Source: Candidatus Rhabdochlamydia sp. (GTDB lineage Bacteria > Chlamydiota > Chlamydiia > Chlamydiales > Rhabdochlamydiaceae). From it: a DNA stretch of 10,117 nucleotides. This document shows, piece after piece, positions 1 through 6,443 of this stretch. The position numbers were made by a program, and so were the translations under genes. The stretch is from assembly GCA_030044075.1 (NCBI GenBank), contig JASHWM010000154.1, positions 1 through 10,117 on the forward strand, read 5' to 3'. Each line of letters begins with the position of its first letter. The stretch's first letter is position 1. The notes under the pieces were generated by a model. The model was not told where the DNA came from. It saw only the letters and a list, made by a program, of their open reading frames with translations, and did no database searches.

Positions 1-92
1 TCGACCATGATTTTACCACTCTTCTCCCATCGCCGAAGAGTATCGCGTGAAACGCCCAGTTCTTTAGCTGCTTTTCCAATACTTGTTTTCAT
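1..92 (-). CDS. tnpA: IS607-type transposase (serine recombinase), N-terminal HTH only, partial
   Basis: Thirty codons are visible before the gene leaves the left edge. The peptide starts MKTSIGKAAKELGVSRDTLR, continues RWEKSGKIMV, and is a clear MerR-type helix-turn-helix. SIGKAAKELGVS forms helix 1 and the turn, and DTLRRWEKSGKI is the recognition helix and start of the wing. This exact N-terminal style (IGxAAxxLGVSxxTLRRWExxGKI) is characteristic of IS607-family TnpA, where the HTH precedes a small serine-recombinase domain and tnpB normally follows. Neither the recombinase domain nor tnpB is visible, so a plain MerR-like regulator or a toxin-antitoxin or phage HTH protein remains possible. 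The ATG is the first in frame; no good Shine-Dalgarno is visible, as the upstream DNA is AT-rich and repeat-bearing. The element would extend leftwards, placing its outer end between about 93 and 166. Confidence 0.6.
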   Translation of the reverse strand, partial: MKTSIGKAAKELGVSRDTLRRWEKSGKIMV

Positions 93-118
93 GCAATGAA
101 ATATATGTAATATTGCAT
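91..118. repeat. Short inverted and direct ATGCAAT-type repeats upstream of the transposase gene
   Basis: ATGCAAT at 91-97 and ATTGCAT at 112-118 form a perfect 7-bp inverted repeat with a 14-base spacer. A third, one-mismatch copy, ATGTAAT, sits at 105-111 in direct orientation. The cluster overlaps the start codon of the putative tnpA. IS607-family transposases bind several short repeats near the element ends, so these may be TnpA binding sites or an autoregulatory operator. The sequence is AT-rich and chance cannot be excluded. Confidence 0.35.
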
Positions 119-166
119 ATGTTTTCAAATAAATAATTAGATTTTATTTAACTGCTGCCAACCCTC

Positions 167-694
167 CTACCAGTTACCAATAGAAGAAGAGGTAACCCTG
201 TCATAATTATCATAGACCGGCAAATCGATGAAGTTGACAAACTTTGAGCTTTCCCTCCTCCTGTTGTTTTCTTGCTGGTAAAAGCAAACCTTGACACATT
301 CGCGGATCAAATCCTCATCCACTTCCTGCTCGACAAGATATTGATGCAACGGGACCTCTTCTTGAAAGGCATTATAGATGGCGAATGGGATAAAAGTGAT
401 CAGACGAATGAAAAGTGTCCCGATATCCAAAATAAATGCCGCAACAATCGCAATGCATCTAAAAGCGATCGATTCAACTTTTATCGCATGATGGACAACA
501 GTCGGCAAAAACAGGTCTTCCGCAATGCCTTTTAAACTGTTTGTTCTAACGCATCGCAGCGTATCCAAAAAAATGGGGACTACTTCTTTGCTGATCGAAG
601 ACATGTCCTTTACACGATTAAACTCGTCTATATCGAGATCGCTTTGCCAAATGACCTCATTACTTTGGTCCTGGATCGTGATACGGTTAATCAT
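167..694 (-). CDS. Hypothetical protein with a central hydrophobic hairpin (175 aa)
   Basis: I cannot assign this protein to a named family. Its first 70 residues are soluble and mixed. Residues 74-110 are an almost continuous hydrophobic stretch (FILDIGTLFIRLITFIPFAI at its core), long enough for two short helices; D90 and R97 interrupt it, which suggests a membrane hairpin. The C-terminal 65 residues are acidic, then basic (QENNRRRESS at 141-150). A bilobed hydrophobic region in a small protein is reminiscent of chlamydial inclusion-membrane (Inc) proteins, but here it is central and short, so that is only an analogy. The start is well supported: TTAGGA lies six bases before the ATG (AGGA opposite 701-704). 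The gene is in tandem with the transposase start (74 bases apart) and divergent from MOMP-like gene 1. Confidence 0.7.
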   Translation of the reverse strand: MINRITIQDQSNEVIWQSDLDIDEFNRVKDMSSISKEVVPIFLDTLRCVRTNSLKGIAEDLFLPTVVHHAIKVESIAFRCIAIVAAFILDIGTLFIRLITFIPFAIYNAFQEEVPLHQYLVEQEVDEDLIRECVKVCFYQQENNRRRESSKFVNFIDLPVYDNYDRVTSSSIGNW

Positions 695-1000
695 TAAATG
701 TCCTAAAAATTAGCAAATATTATGCAAACTTAATAATTAAAAAACAATAAGATTTATAAAAGACACTATAGGAAAAAAGGACAAAAAACCTAAAGTTAAT
801 GAGCAGAACTTTGAGACAGTTAAAGTAAAAGCTTTGAAATTTCTTCTGGTGAAAGACAATATTGTACTTTCTAACCAACATCTGAAACTTATAGAAGAAA
901 AAAAGTCCAAATAGAAATCTGAAAATTATACCTCATGAATTCCTTACTAAAAAAAAACTTTTCTGCTATCTATTTATTTCTTTAACACTGGAGTAAAAAG
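695..1000. other. AT-rich divergent spacer, leader of MOMP-like gene 1
   Basis: This stretch separates the 175-aa gene from MOMP-like gene 1 and must carry both promoters, but I see no convincing -35/-10 pair on either strand. It contains a start-less open frame (741-914, listed separately), a run of nine A at 949-957, and the motif CCTCATGAA at 931-939, which resembles CCTCATAAA in the leader of MOMP-like gene 2. The plus-strand ribosome site is GGAG at 990-993, seven bases from the ATG at 1001. Confidence 0.6.
741..914 (+). pseudogene. Start-less 57-codon open frame, possible gene relic
   Basis: Between stops TAA (738-740) and TAG (912-914) lies an uninterrupted frame encoding a lysine-rich peptide that includes KVNEQNFETVKVKALKFLLV followed by KDNIVLSNQHLKLIEEKKSK. 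It contains no ATG; the only plausible alternative starts (TTG, CTG, GTG at about 834-850) would leave only about 25 codons. The peptide has protein-like patterning, alternating charged and hydrophobic residues, in a spacer where stop codons are otherwise dense. It may be the 3' end of a decayed gene. I recognise no family, and it may be chance. Confidence 0.25.
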
Positions 1001-2026
1001 ATGAACAAATACCTCAACATTTTCTTTTTGGCACTTATCGGAAATTCAGTCCCGCTTTTCTCAGACAAGCAGACAACCCCTGTTCAAAATGAGAAGGCTT
1101 GCCTATGCAGTACAAATGATTGCGATAGCGGGATAAATTTTCTGATCGGAGGCGACTTTATTTATTGGACTGCCCATCAAGACAACATTGAGATCGCATA
1201 TTCTACAAATGGCAACACTGTAGAAGGAAAAGTCTATCGAGTGGACGAGTCATGGAATCCTGGCTTTAAAGTAATGAGCGGTCTTGATTTTTGCAACTAC
1301 GGATGGGACTTCATCGCTCAATATACTTGGTACCGTTCAAATGATAATAAAAAAAGTTTTGAAACACCTGATGACCTAGTCGTCTACGACTCATACTGGT
1401 TTGTAAACCGTCCAATGAACCAAGCAACAAGGACGATTTTACAGACAGAAGCCAGGTGGGCCTTACACCTTAACGTTATTGACCTTGAAATTGGCAAACC
1501 AATCCTTTTCGGAGATCATTTCAATTTACGGCCTCAGATGGGACTTAAAGGTGTTTGGAACAAACAGACATACCATTTAGACTATTCTGGGTTCTCAAGC
1601 CTCCCTCCCTCAAACGATTATTCATCATCAAATGATCTTAAAAGTTGGGGTGTGGGAATCCGCGGAGGGATAGAGAGTTCGTGGCGGATCGTTGACGAAT
1701 TTTCTCTCTTTGGTACATTTGCACTTACAGCTCTCTGGGAAGGCTTCAAAGCAAAGCGCTTTGATTACAACCTAACAGAGATGGACTCTCACGTTTTTCT
1801 CAGAGATCAATTCCACATGATCGAAGGAATCTATGAATGGATGCTTGGCATGCGATGGGAAACCTCCTGGAGCAATGAGAGTTATCATTTTTCTTTCCAA
1901 GCAGCATGGGAAGCGCAGAAATGGGATGACCAAAATCGATTTATAGGCGTGCCAGGTGCAATAAAGCATGGCAATGGAGACCTTACCTTCCAAGGTTTGA
2001 CCTTAGGAGCATTTTTTAGCTTCTGA
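1001..2026 (+). CDS. MOMP-like outer membrane beta-barrel, Lpg1974 family (paralog 1)
   Basis: This 341-aa protein is probably a pore-forming outer membrane barrel of the MOMP-like/Lpg1974 group that is expanded in chlamydia-related bacteria. An N-terminal signal sequence (MNKYLNIFFLALIGNSVPLF) precedes the mature part. Family motifs follow: FLIGGDFIYWTA (47-58), SWNPGFKV (84-91), GWDFIAQYTWY (101-111), LRPQMGLKGVW (176-186), SWGVGIRGGI (215-224), LGMRWE (282-287), then GDLTFQGLTLGAFFSF at the end. The C-terminal Phe is the usual barrel-assembly signal. These blocks align in order with the protein at 4296-5363, so the two are paralogs. Three cysteines close to the mature N-terminus (34, 36, 41) plus Cys98 could allow disulfide cross-linking, as in chlamydial envelopes; this is inference. 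The start has a good site (GGAG, seven bases upstream). The 3' end faces the hydrolase gene with a 22-base gap and no convincing terminator. Confidence 0.85.
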   Translation: MNKYLNIFFLALIGNSVPLFSDKQTTPVQNEKACLCSTNDCDSGINFLIGGDFIYWTAHQDNIEIAYSTNGNTVEGKVYRVDESWNPGFKVMSGLDFCNYGWDFIAQYTWYRSNDNKKSFETPDDLVVYDSYWFVNRPMNQATRTILQTEARWALHLNVIDLEIGKPILFGDHFNLRPQMGLKGVWNKQTYHLDYSGFSSLPPSNDYSSSNDLKSWGVGIRGGIESSWRIVDEFSLFGTFALTALWEGFKAKRFDYNLTEMDSHVFLRDQFHMIEGIYEWMLGMRWETSWSNESYHFSFQAAWEAQKWDDQNRFIGVPGAIKHGNGDLTFQGLTLGAFFSF

Positions 2027-2048
2027 AGAAGCTTTGATACTAAGCAAA

Positions 2049-2963
2049 TTATTGGAGCGACTTCTGAAAAAAGGCGAGAACTTCTTTTGAAATCTCTTCT
2101 CTGACAGGATCGTTCATGCGGTCTTTTTCATTTGCCCTTTCAATAAAGACAAAATGCCCTGCCTCGGGGATCGTTTGGGATGTCATACCAGGGATATTGT
2201 CCGATAGGTGCCCCATATTCTTGTCTGTATTGACGATCTCATCTTTTTCTGCGCCTACCGCATAGACGGGAATAGAGATGTTCTTAAGAGAGTTCTCATC
2301 AAAAATCCATGTCCACGCTGGAGCCATTAGGAAAACAGCCTTGATCCGATCGTCTTTATAGCTTTGCTGTACTTTTATCATATCGAGGTCTTTAGAGAGT
2401 TCAACAACCCTGTTGAACTCTTTTTCAGAAGCATATTCCTTGCCGCGGGAAAAGTCGAGCTCAAGGGGACACCTGCCGCCGGCCACCCAAATAGAGGTCG
2501 TTGCACCTAAAGAAAATCCGATCATGCCTATGTTGTCTTGATCGATGTACTTCCCATACATGCTCGATAAAAAACCATCGAGGGAGAGGGAAATATCCAA
2601 AGGACGGTTCCAGTGGTTCACATGCGGCTCCTTGGAGGGCAACAAATCTTGGTGCTTTGGGCCGATGACAAAATACCCGTCATCAACCAAATTTTTTACC
2701 ACCCACTCAAATTGGTCAGGATTTCCAGTCCAGCCATGAGAGAGGACGATCAGGTCCCTTTTTTGATCTTTTCTTAATATCCCTTTATACCACATCGAGA
2801 CTTCAATATCCTTATCCCTTTCAGTATCATGGACTTTCATTTTTTGCTTAACGATCGGGGAAACGTAGAGGACTTCCTCGCTACCGGAAGCCCAAAGAGG
2901 AGGCTGGGGTCCTTCTAACAAGAAAATAGAAGAAGCAAATAAAACCAATAATACCTTGTTCAT
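2049..2963 (-). CDS. Secreted alpha/beta hydrolase (dienelactone-hydrolase / lipase-like)
   Basis: This is a serine hydrolase of the alpha/beta fold, 304 aa from the chosen ATG. A signal peptide (residues 1-25, ending near LWASG) suggests export. Fold landmarks are in order: the oxyanion turn LSHGW (74-78), the nucleophile elbow GFSLG (149-153, Ser151), an acid in VGAEKDEIV (Asp241 most likely), and the catalytic His270 in EAGHFVF. The overall form resembles predicted dienelactone hydrolases or carboxylesterases acting outside the cytoplasm; the substrate cannot be read from sequence. I place the start at the ATG at 2961-2963, because GGGG lies seven bases upstream; a longer frame would need a TTG at 2976-2978 and would put MWGIK before the signal peptide. 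The gene is divergent from the small membrane protein at 3103 and convergent with MOMP-like gene 1. Confidence 0.85.
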   Translation of the reverse strand: MNKVLLVLFASSIFLLEGPQPPLWASGSEEVLYVSPIVKQKMKVHDTERDKDIEVSMWYKGILRKDQKRDLIVLSHGWTGNPDQFEWVVKNLVDDGYFVIGPKHQDLLPSKEPHVNHWNRPLDISLSLDGFLSSMYGKYIDQDNIGMIGFSLGATTSIWVAGGRCPLELDFSRGKEYASEKEFNRVVELSKDLDMIKVQQSYKDDRIKAVFLMAPAWTWIFDENSLKNISIPVYAVGAEKDEIVNTDKNMGHLSDNIPGMTSQTIPEAGHFVFIERANEKDRMNDPVREEISKEVLAFFQKSLQ

Positions 2964-3085
2964 TTTAATACCCCACAAAATTAAGATCGATTAATTCTAA
3001 ATAAAATTAGAAATTAAAAAAACTAAAAAGATTTGTTGATAAAAAAGAAATTAATAATTATCTTGATAGTTAGAAGACAAAATAT

Positions 3086-3101
3086 GATTTGCAGGCAAAT
3101 C
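3086..3101. promoter_or_regulatory. Perfect palindrome GATTTGC-AG-GCAAATC over the ribosome binding site
   Basis: Two perfect 7-base arms flank a 2-base centre and end one base before the ATG at 3103. The only Shine-Dalgarno-like bases (AGG, 3093-3095) lie at its centre. It could be a dimeric repressor operator, or in RNA a 6-bp stem with a CAGG loop that influences translation of the downstream gene. Confidence 0.35.
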
Positions 3102-3102
3102 T

Positions 3103-3483
3103 ATGGACAAAAACAAATTAAAAGAAGGCCTATCCGTGAAAGAGATAGAAGAATTCACAAAAAAACATCGTTTTGAGGTTTTCTGGTGCATTGCGCTTGT
3201 GTTTGCATGCTTTTTTAGCTTTTTTATATTCAGCCCAGGCTGGGGAATATTCTTCGCAAGCATCGGCGGAATCCTTGGAATCACCCTCGCAGACAAGATA
3301 GAAAATCTTGCACGATCCGTATTTGGCTTTATTGCCAAACAAGAACAAACCATCCAAATTGTGATTGGGGTTGCATTCTTGATCGTGTCCATCTTCCTTT
3401 CTCCCCTGATTTTCTTACTTTTGGGGATGCATGGAGGAAAGAGCATTTATCGTCTGCTGATGGAGTACACTAATAAGGGCTAA
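3103..3483 (+). CDS. Small inner-membrane protein with about three helices (126 aa)
   Basis: I do not recognise a named family. The first 22 residues are charged (MDKNKLKEGLSVKEIEEFTK). Hydrophobic segments follow at about 25-43 (FEVFWCIALVFACFFSFFIF), 46-64 (glycine-rich, GWGIFFASIGGILGITL) and 85-108 (IQIVIGVAFLIVSIFLSPLI). A short polar segment (65-84, with KIENLARSVFGFIAKQEQ) separates segments two and three. The tail HGGKSIYRLLMEYTNKG is polar. Glycine patterning in segment two suggests close helix packing. The last 14 bases overlap the 3' end of the minus-strand gene 3470-4150. The ATG follows a palindrome carrying a weak AGG site. Confidence 0.65.
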   Translation: MDKNKLKEGLSVKEIEEFTKKHRFEVFWCIALVFACFFSFFIFSPGWGIFFASIGGILGITLADKIENLARSVFGFIAKQEQTIQIVIGVAFLIVSIFLSPLIFLLLGMHGGKSIYRLLMEYTNKG

Positions 3484-4150
3484 TCAATTTTTCGCGATAA
3501 AGGATATAATCTTCTAGAGAGATCTGTCCTTCGCGAAAGTGACTAGCTAGTTTTTTTCCTATCTCTGTAGTAAATAGGTCCTGTGAAGGAGAGTCTGTAG
3601 CGCTAAAAGAGCGAAGCTCCTTCCAGGACTCCAGTTCTGCCCCCTGCAGGCCTAGTTCCTTTTGTAAAGAAGCAATCCGCACCAAGTTAAGGGCATAGAG
3701 AAAGCCGAGTTGATCGGACGGGATCTGTTTTTTTAGATGAAGGGCTTCTTCGAGGGCTTTTTCATATTGGTTTTGCGCGATCTTCTCTGAGGTCCTGGCG
3801 TAGTCCGCATAAAGGCCAAGGGACTCCTGGTTTCTTGATAGGCTCTGGAAATAGTAATGGCTCACCTCTCCCTTATAAAGGTACTTCTGTGCGATCCTTG
3901 CGCCAAATTTTTGATATAGCTCCGGATGGGGGTCCATTTTCTTTTGCAGTTTTTGCCAATTGTCAAGAGAAGGGTCGGAAGACCATTTCTCATAGGTGGC
4001 CGAAGCAGAGAGGTAATCTTCAAGGCCGCTCTTTTTATTCCCGGATGTCCATTTATAAATAAAGACCGATGCAAGGATCAGGCCTGCTATCCCAATGGAA
4101 ATTGGTTTTAACTTACTTGCCCATTCCTGCCATTTTTCTTGATCAAACAT
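3470..4150 (-). CDS. Membrane-anchored helical (TPR-like) protein, 226 aa
   Basis: A short cytoplasmic segment (MFDQEKWQEWASKLKP) precedes one transmembrane helix at about residues 17-33 (ISIGIAGLILASVFIYKW). About 190 residues of helical, charged sequence then face the other side. Segments such as YEKALEEALHLKKQIPSDQL (129-148), LGFLYALNLVRIASLQKELG (148-167) and QGAELESWKELRSF have the spacing of helix-turn-helix TPR-like repeats. The topology resembles YfgM-type envelope proteins (an N-terminal anchor plus a periplasmic TPR domain), but I see no sequence signature that proves this. The ATG has AGGG ten bases upstream. A minus-strand promoter candidate lies at 4177-4205. Its stop codon is inside the 3' end of the small membrane protein gene (14-base tail-to-tail overlap). 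Confidence 0.7.
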   Translation of the reverse strand: MFDQEKWQEWASKLKPISIGIAGLILASVFIYKWTSGNKKSGLEDYLSASATYEKWSSDPSLDNWQKLQKKMDPHPELYQKFGARIAQKYLYKGEVSHYYFQSLSRNQESLGLYADYARTSEKIAQNQYEKALEEALHLKKQIPSDQLGFLYALNLVRIASLQKELGLQGAELESWKELRSFSATDSPSQDLFTTEIGKKLASHFREGQISLEDYILYREKLISPY

Positions 4151-4176
4151 ATCTTTATTGCCCTTTAGTTTGCTAA

Positions 4177-4205
4177 ATTGTCTTTCCAGAACTATTTTTT
4201 TTCAA
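4177..4205 (-). promoter_or_regulatory. Candidate promoter for the TPR-like membrane protein
   Basis: Read on the minus strand, TTGAAA (opposite 4200-4205) and GACAAT (opposite 4177-4182) are separated by 17 bases, the ideal housekeeping spacing. Each matches four or more of six consensus positions. Start of transcription would be about 20 bases before the ATG at 4150. Confidence 0.3.
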
Positions 4206-4254
4206 TCGGAAAAAATGAGCAATTTGTGACCGCGCTGTATATTCTTGACCTTTT

Positions 4255-4290
4255 AAAAAAAAATCCTCATAAACTGTTTTTTTTATGAGG
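4255..4290 (-). terminator. Intrinsic-terminator-like hairpin with T9 on the minus strand
   Basis: Minus-strand order: CCTCATAAA (4290-4282), an 8-base loop, TTTATGAGG (4273-4265), one A, then nine T (4263-4255). The 9-bp stem is perfect and its base is CCTC/GAGG. The mutY-glycosyltransferase operon is the nearest minus-strand transcription unit upstream, and I see no terminator at its own end (5349), so its transcript may run antisense through MOMP-like gene 2 and stop here. Confidence 0.45.
4265..4290 (+). promoter_or_regulatory. Leader hairpin burying the ribosome binding site of MOMP-like gene 2
   Basis: In the plus-strand RNA, CCTCATAAA (4265-4273) pairs perfectly with TTTATGAGG (4282-4290) around the loop CTGTTTTT. 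The right arm contains the only Shine-Dalgarno (TGAGG, 4286-4290), five bases before the ATG at 4296. Initiation would require opening the stem, by heat, protein or an antisense/small RNA. Confidence 0.5.
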
Positions 4291-4295
4291 TGTTT

Positions 4296-5363
4296 ATGCA
4301 AAAACAGATCTTCCTTTTGGCCCTAGGGCTCACACTTCCTTTTGTAAAAAATCATGCAAAGGCTGTCACTAATTCCGAAAAAACCACTTCGAACTACCAA
4401 ACAGAATCTATGGACTCCATTCCTGACTTTGCGAAGACTACAGAAAATCGCACCTCAGCAAGTATCGACTTTTTGTGGTGGCAAGCCCAAGAAGGCGGGA
4501 CTGATTGGGCGTATTCCCTAATGCCTACTACAGAACCATTAGATATAGGATACAATAAATCGGTCGATTTTCCTTGGAAACCTGGTTTCCGTGTAGGGAT
4601 CGACTACATATTCCAGCGCGATGGATGGGATTCCAATTTGTATTACACCTGGTATGAAACAAGCCGGCATCAGAATGTTTTCAATCCCTTCCCAGAAAAT
4701 GATGAGATCGCAGGAATCGAGCCTTTGCAAACCGATATACAGATCAGCACCGAGGGCAAGATCAATTGGAGAATCCTTTTTTCGATGTTTGATTATGAGA
4801 TCGGATGCAGCTACTTTCCAACACGCTTCCTCTCGCTCCGTCCTCATATTGGAGTTAAAGGAGGATGGATCCATCAGAATGTACATATGAGCTTTGACAC
4901 ACTTTTCGTAGATACCTTGCATGCCAAAAAGAAAAATCATTTTTGGGGCATAGGGCCAAGTGGCGGAATCAATACAAAGTGGATCCTTGGGAACGTCTCT
5001 TCACACTATTTCTCTTTACGGGGCGATTTTGGGGGAGCTCTTATGTGGGGACATTTTAATGTGGGGGAAAAAGAAACAGAAACAGATTTCCTCATTCAAC
5101 GCCACAACCTAAGCAAGAACCTTATTGTCCCGGCAGTCGATGTTCTTTTAGGCTTTGCATGGGAAACTCTGTTCCATGACAATAAATGCCGCTTTACCTT
5201 GAATCTCGACTATGAGATGCAATACTGGTTCAGGCAAAATCAAATGATTGCTATCCAGCCTGCACTAGAACCCACTTTGTTTGCTTTCGTGTATAGATAT
5301 GACAGGCTTTCTGAAGACCTAAGGTTCCATGGGCTGACAGCAGGCGTATCATTTGGGTTTTAA
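4296..5363 (+). CDS. MOMP-like outer membrane beta-barrel, Lpg1974 family (paralog 2)
   Basis: This 355-aa outer membrane barrel belongs to the same family as 1001-2026. The signal peptide MQKQIFLLALGLTLPFVKNH ends with a clean AKA cleavage motif (21-23). Family blocks in order: SIDFLWWQAQEGG (56-68), PWKPGFRVG (93-101), DGWDSNLYYTWYE (109-121), LRPHIGVKGGWI (181-192), WGIGPSGGI (217-225), LGFAWE (285-290), LNLDYEMQYW (302-311), and the ending DLRFHGLTAGVSFGF with a terminal Phe. Cysteines are only at 171 and 298, unlike paralog 1. A longer frame could start at GTG 4290, but that codon lies inside TGAGG, the natural ribosome site for ATG 4296, and the ATG gives a proper signal peptide. The last 15 bases overlap the glycosyltransferase gene tail to tail. 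Confidence 0.85.
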   Translation: MQKQIFLLALGLTLPFVKNHAKAVTNSEKTTSNYQTESMDSIPDFAKTTENRTSASIDFLWWQAQEGGTDWAYSLMPTTEPLDIGYNKSVDFPWKPGFRVGIDYIFQRDGWDSNLYYTWYETSRHQNVFNPFPENDEIAGIEPLQTDIQISTEGKINWRILFSMFDYEIGCSYFPTRFLSLRPHIGVKGGWIHQNVHMSFDTLFVDTLHAKKKNHFWGIGPSGGINTKWILGNVSSHYFSLRGDFGGALMWGHFNVGEKETETDFLIQRHNLSKNLIVPAVDVLLGFAWETLFHDNKCRFTLNLDYEMQYWFRQNQMIAIQPALEPTLFAFVYRYDRLSEDLRFHGLTAGVSFGF

Positions 5364-6443
5364 GAGTCCAAAATACACCTCTTCCATGTCCTCTAAGGTC
5401 TTTTGAAGGGTAAACTTTTCAAGGACAAGCTCCCTTGCCTTTTTCCCCATGGATTCTCGCAAACCCTTGTTATCCATAAGAAAAGACACTTTCTCTGCTA
5501 TTTTTTCAGGAGCAAAAGGAGGGACAAGGAGCCCTGTTATTCCATCTTGGCACACCTCCGGAAGACCTCCGATTGTGGTCGTAAGAAGGGGCCTTTCAAA
5601 AAATGCCGCCTGTAAAGACGCCTGTGAGATCCCTTCATGGGCTGTGCTCAAAAGAGTGAACAGGTCCAAAGAGGCGATGGCTGCGTAAGGGGACTCGAGG
5701 TGTCCTGTAAAAAAAACGATCTTTTCAAGTCCCAGCTCTTTGGCAATCGGCTTATATTCCTCCACATATCCCCCTCCGATCACGACCCATTTGAGGCGCG
5801 GGACATCCCTTAAAAGGTTGGCGGCCTGAAGAAGGTCCTTGATCCCTTTCCATGACCTGACAAAACACGCGGTCCCGACTAAAAAATCATCCTGAGCAAT
5901 TCCAAGTGTTGACCGGAACTTTTTGATCTCTTCTGGATCAGCAGTGATGGTTGATGGGTCGACCCCTGTCGGGATGCAGCGGCACCTCTTTTCTGGAATT
6001 TTTGCCTGGCTGGCGATCATAGGAATGATCGAAGAAGAGGTCGTGACAACAAAATCTGCCAAAAAACCATAAAGAAGGCGGCTATTAAGGCCGGGCTTGA
6101 CCTTAGTGGACAGATGCCTTGTCCTGACAATCTTCTTTCCCAGAAGCCTTGCTGTGATCCCTCCAATCCAGGCATCCCATGAAGAATGGGTGTTGATGAT
6201 TTGGATGTCGTGGTCTTTGATGATCCGTCTTAGAGAAAAAAAAGTAGGGACCGCCGCCCACCTTCTCATGTCTATTTCATACACCTGAAATCCCTTTTCC
6301 CTGGCTTTTTCAATGAGCTTGCCGCCTTTTGTGACAGCAAGGACGACATCATGGCCATTTTGGCGCATCCCTTCCGCCTCTTTCAAGATCCGGATCTCCT
6401 GTCCTCCCCATCCGTTTGAGCTTTCAGTATGTAAAATCCTCAT
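5349..6443 (-). CDS. GT4-family glycosyltransferase
   Basis: This 364-aa enzyme has the two-domain GT-B plan of family 4 retaining glycosyltransferases, cytoplasmic or peripheral to the inner membrane. The acceptor domain opens with MRILHTESSNGWGGQEIRIL, in which GWGG is the glycine loop, and includes INTHSSWDAWIG (83-94). The domain link is IPTGVDPSTI (157-166). The donor domain has VGTACFVRSWKGIKDLLQA (189-207), with the R/K pair that grips the donor phosphate, WVVIGGG (219-225), and HEGISQASLQAA (269-280), then GGLPEVCQDGITGLLVPP (292-309). In the EX7E motif the first Glu is present (E270), but the second is Gln (Q278). Sugar donor and product are not readable; LPS core or other envelope glycans are likely. 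The start ATG (AGGTAGG just upstream) lies 20 bases inside the end of mutY, implying translational coupling in one operon. Confidence 0.85.
   Translation of the reverse strand: MRILHTESSNGWGGQEIRILKEAEGMRQNGHDVVLAVTKGGKLIEKAREKGFQVYEIDMRRWAAVPTFFSLRRIIKDHDIQIINTHSSWDAWIGGITARLLGKKIVRTRHLSTKVKPGLNSRLLYGFLADFVVTTSSSIIPMIASQAKIPEKRCRCIPTGVDPSTITADPEEIKKFRSTLGIAQDDFLVGTACFVRSWKGIKDLLQAANLLRDVPRLKWVVIGGGYVEEYKPIAKELGLEKIVFFTGHLESPYAAIASLDLFTLLSTAHEGISQASLQAAFFERPLLTTTIGGLPEVCQDGITGLLVPPFAPEKIAEKVSFLMDNKGLRESMGKKARELVLEKFTLQKTLEDMEEVYFGLLKPK

Noticed and set aside
2018..2033. Hairpin AGCTTC-TGAA-GAAGCT over the stop codon of MOMP-like gene 1
   Set aside because: The T-run lies before, not after, the stem on the plus strand, and the minus-strand reading is followed by A. 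It is not a standard terminator in either direction.
3051..3446. 131-codon minus-strand open frame
   Set aside because: Antisense to the three-helix membrane protein; it has no ribosome site and its composition is that of a complement of hydrophobic codons.
4921..4951. Inverted repeat ATGCCAAAAA ... TTTTTGGGGCAT inside MOMP-like gene 2
   Set aside because: It has a two-base asymmetry, lies within conserved coding sequence, and has no T-run on either strand, so it does not look like a terminator or element end.
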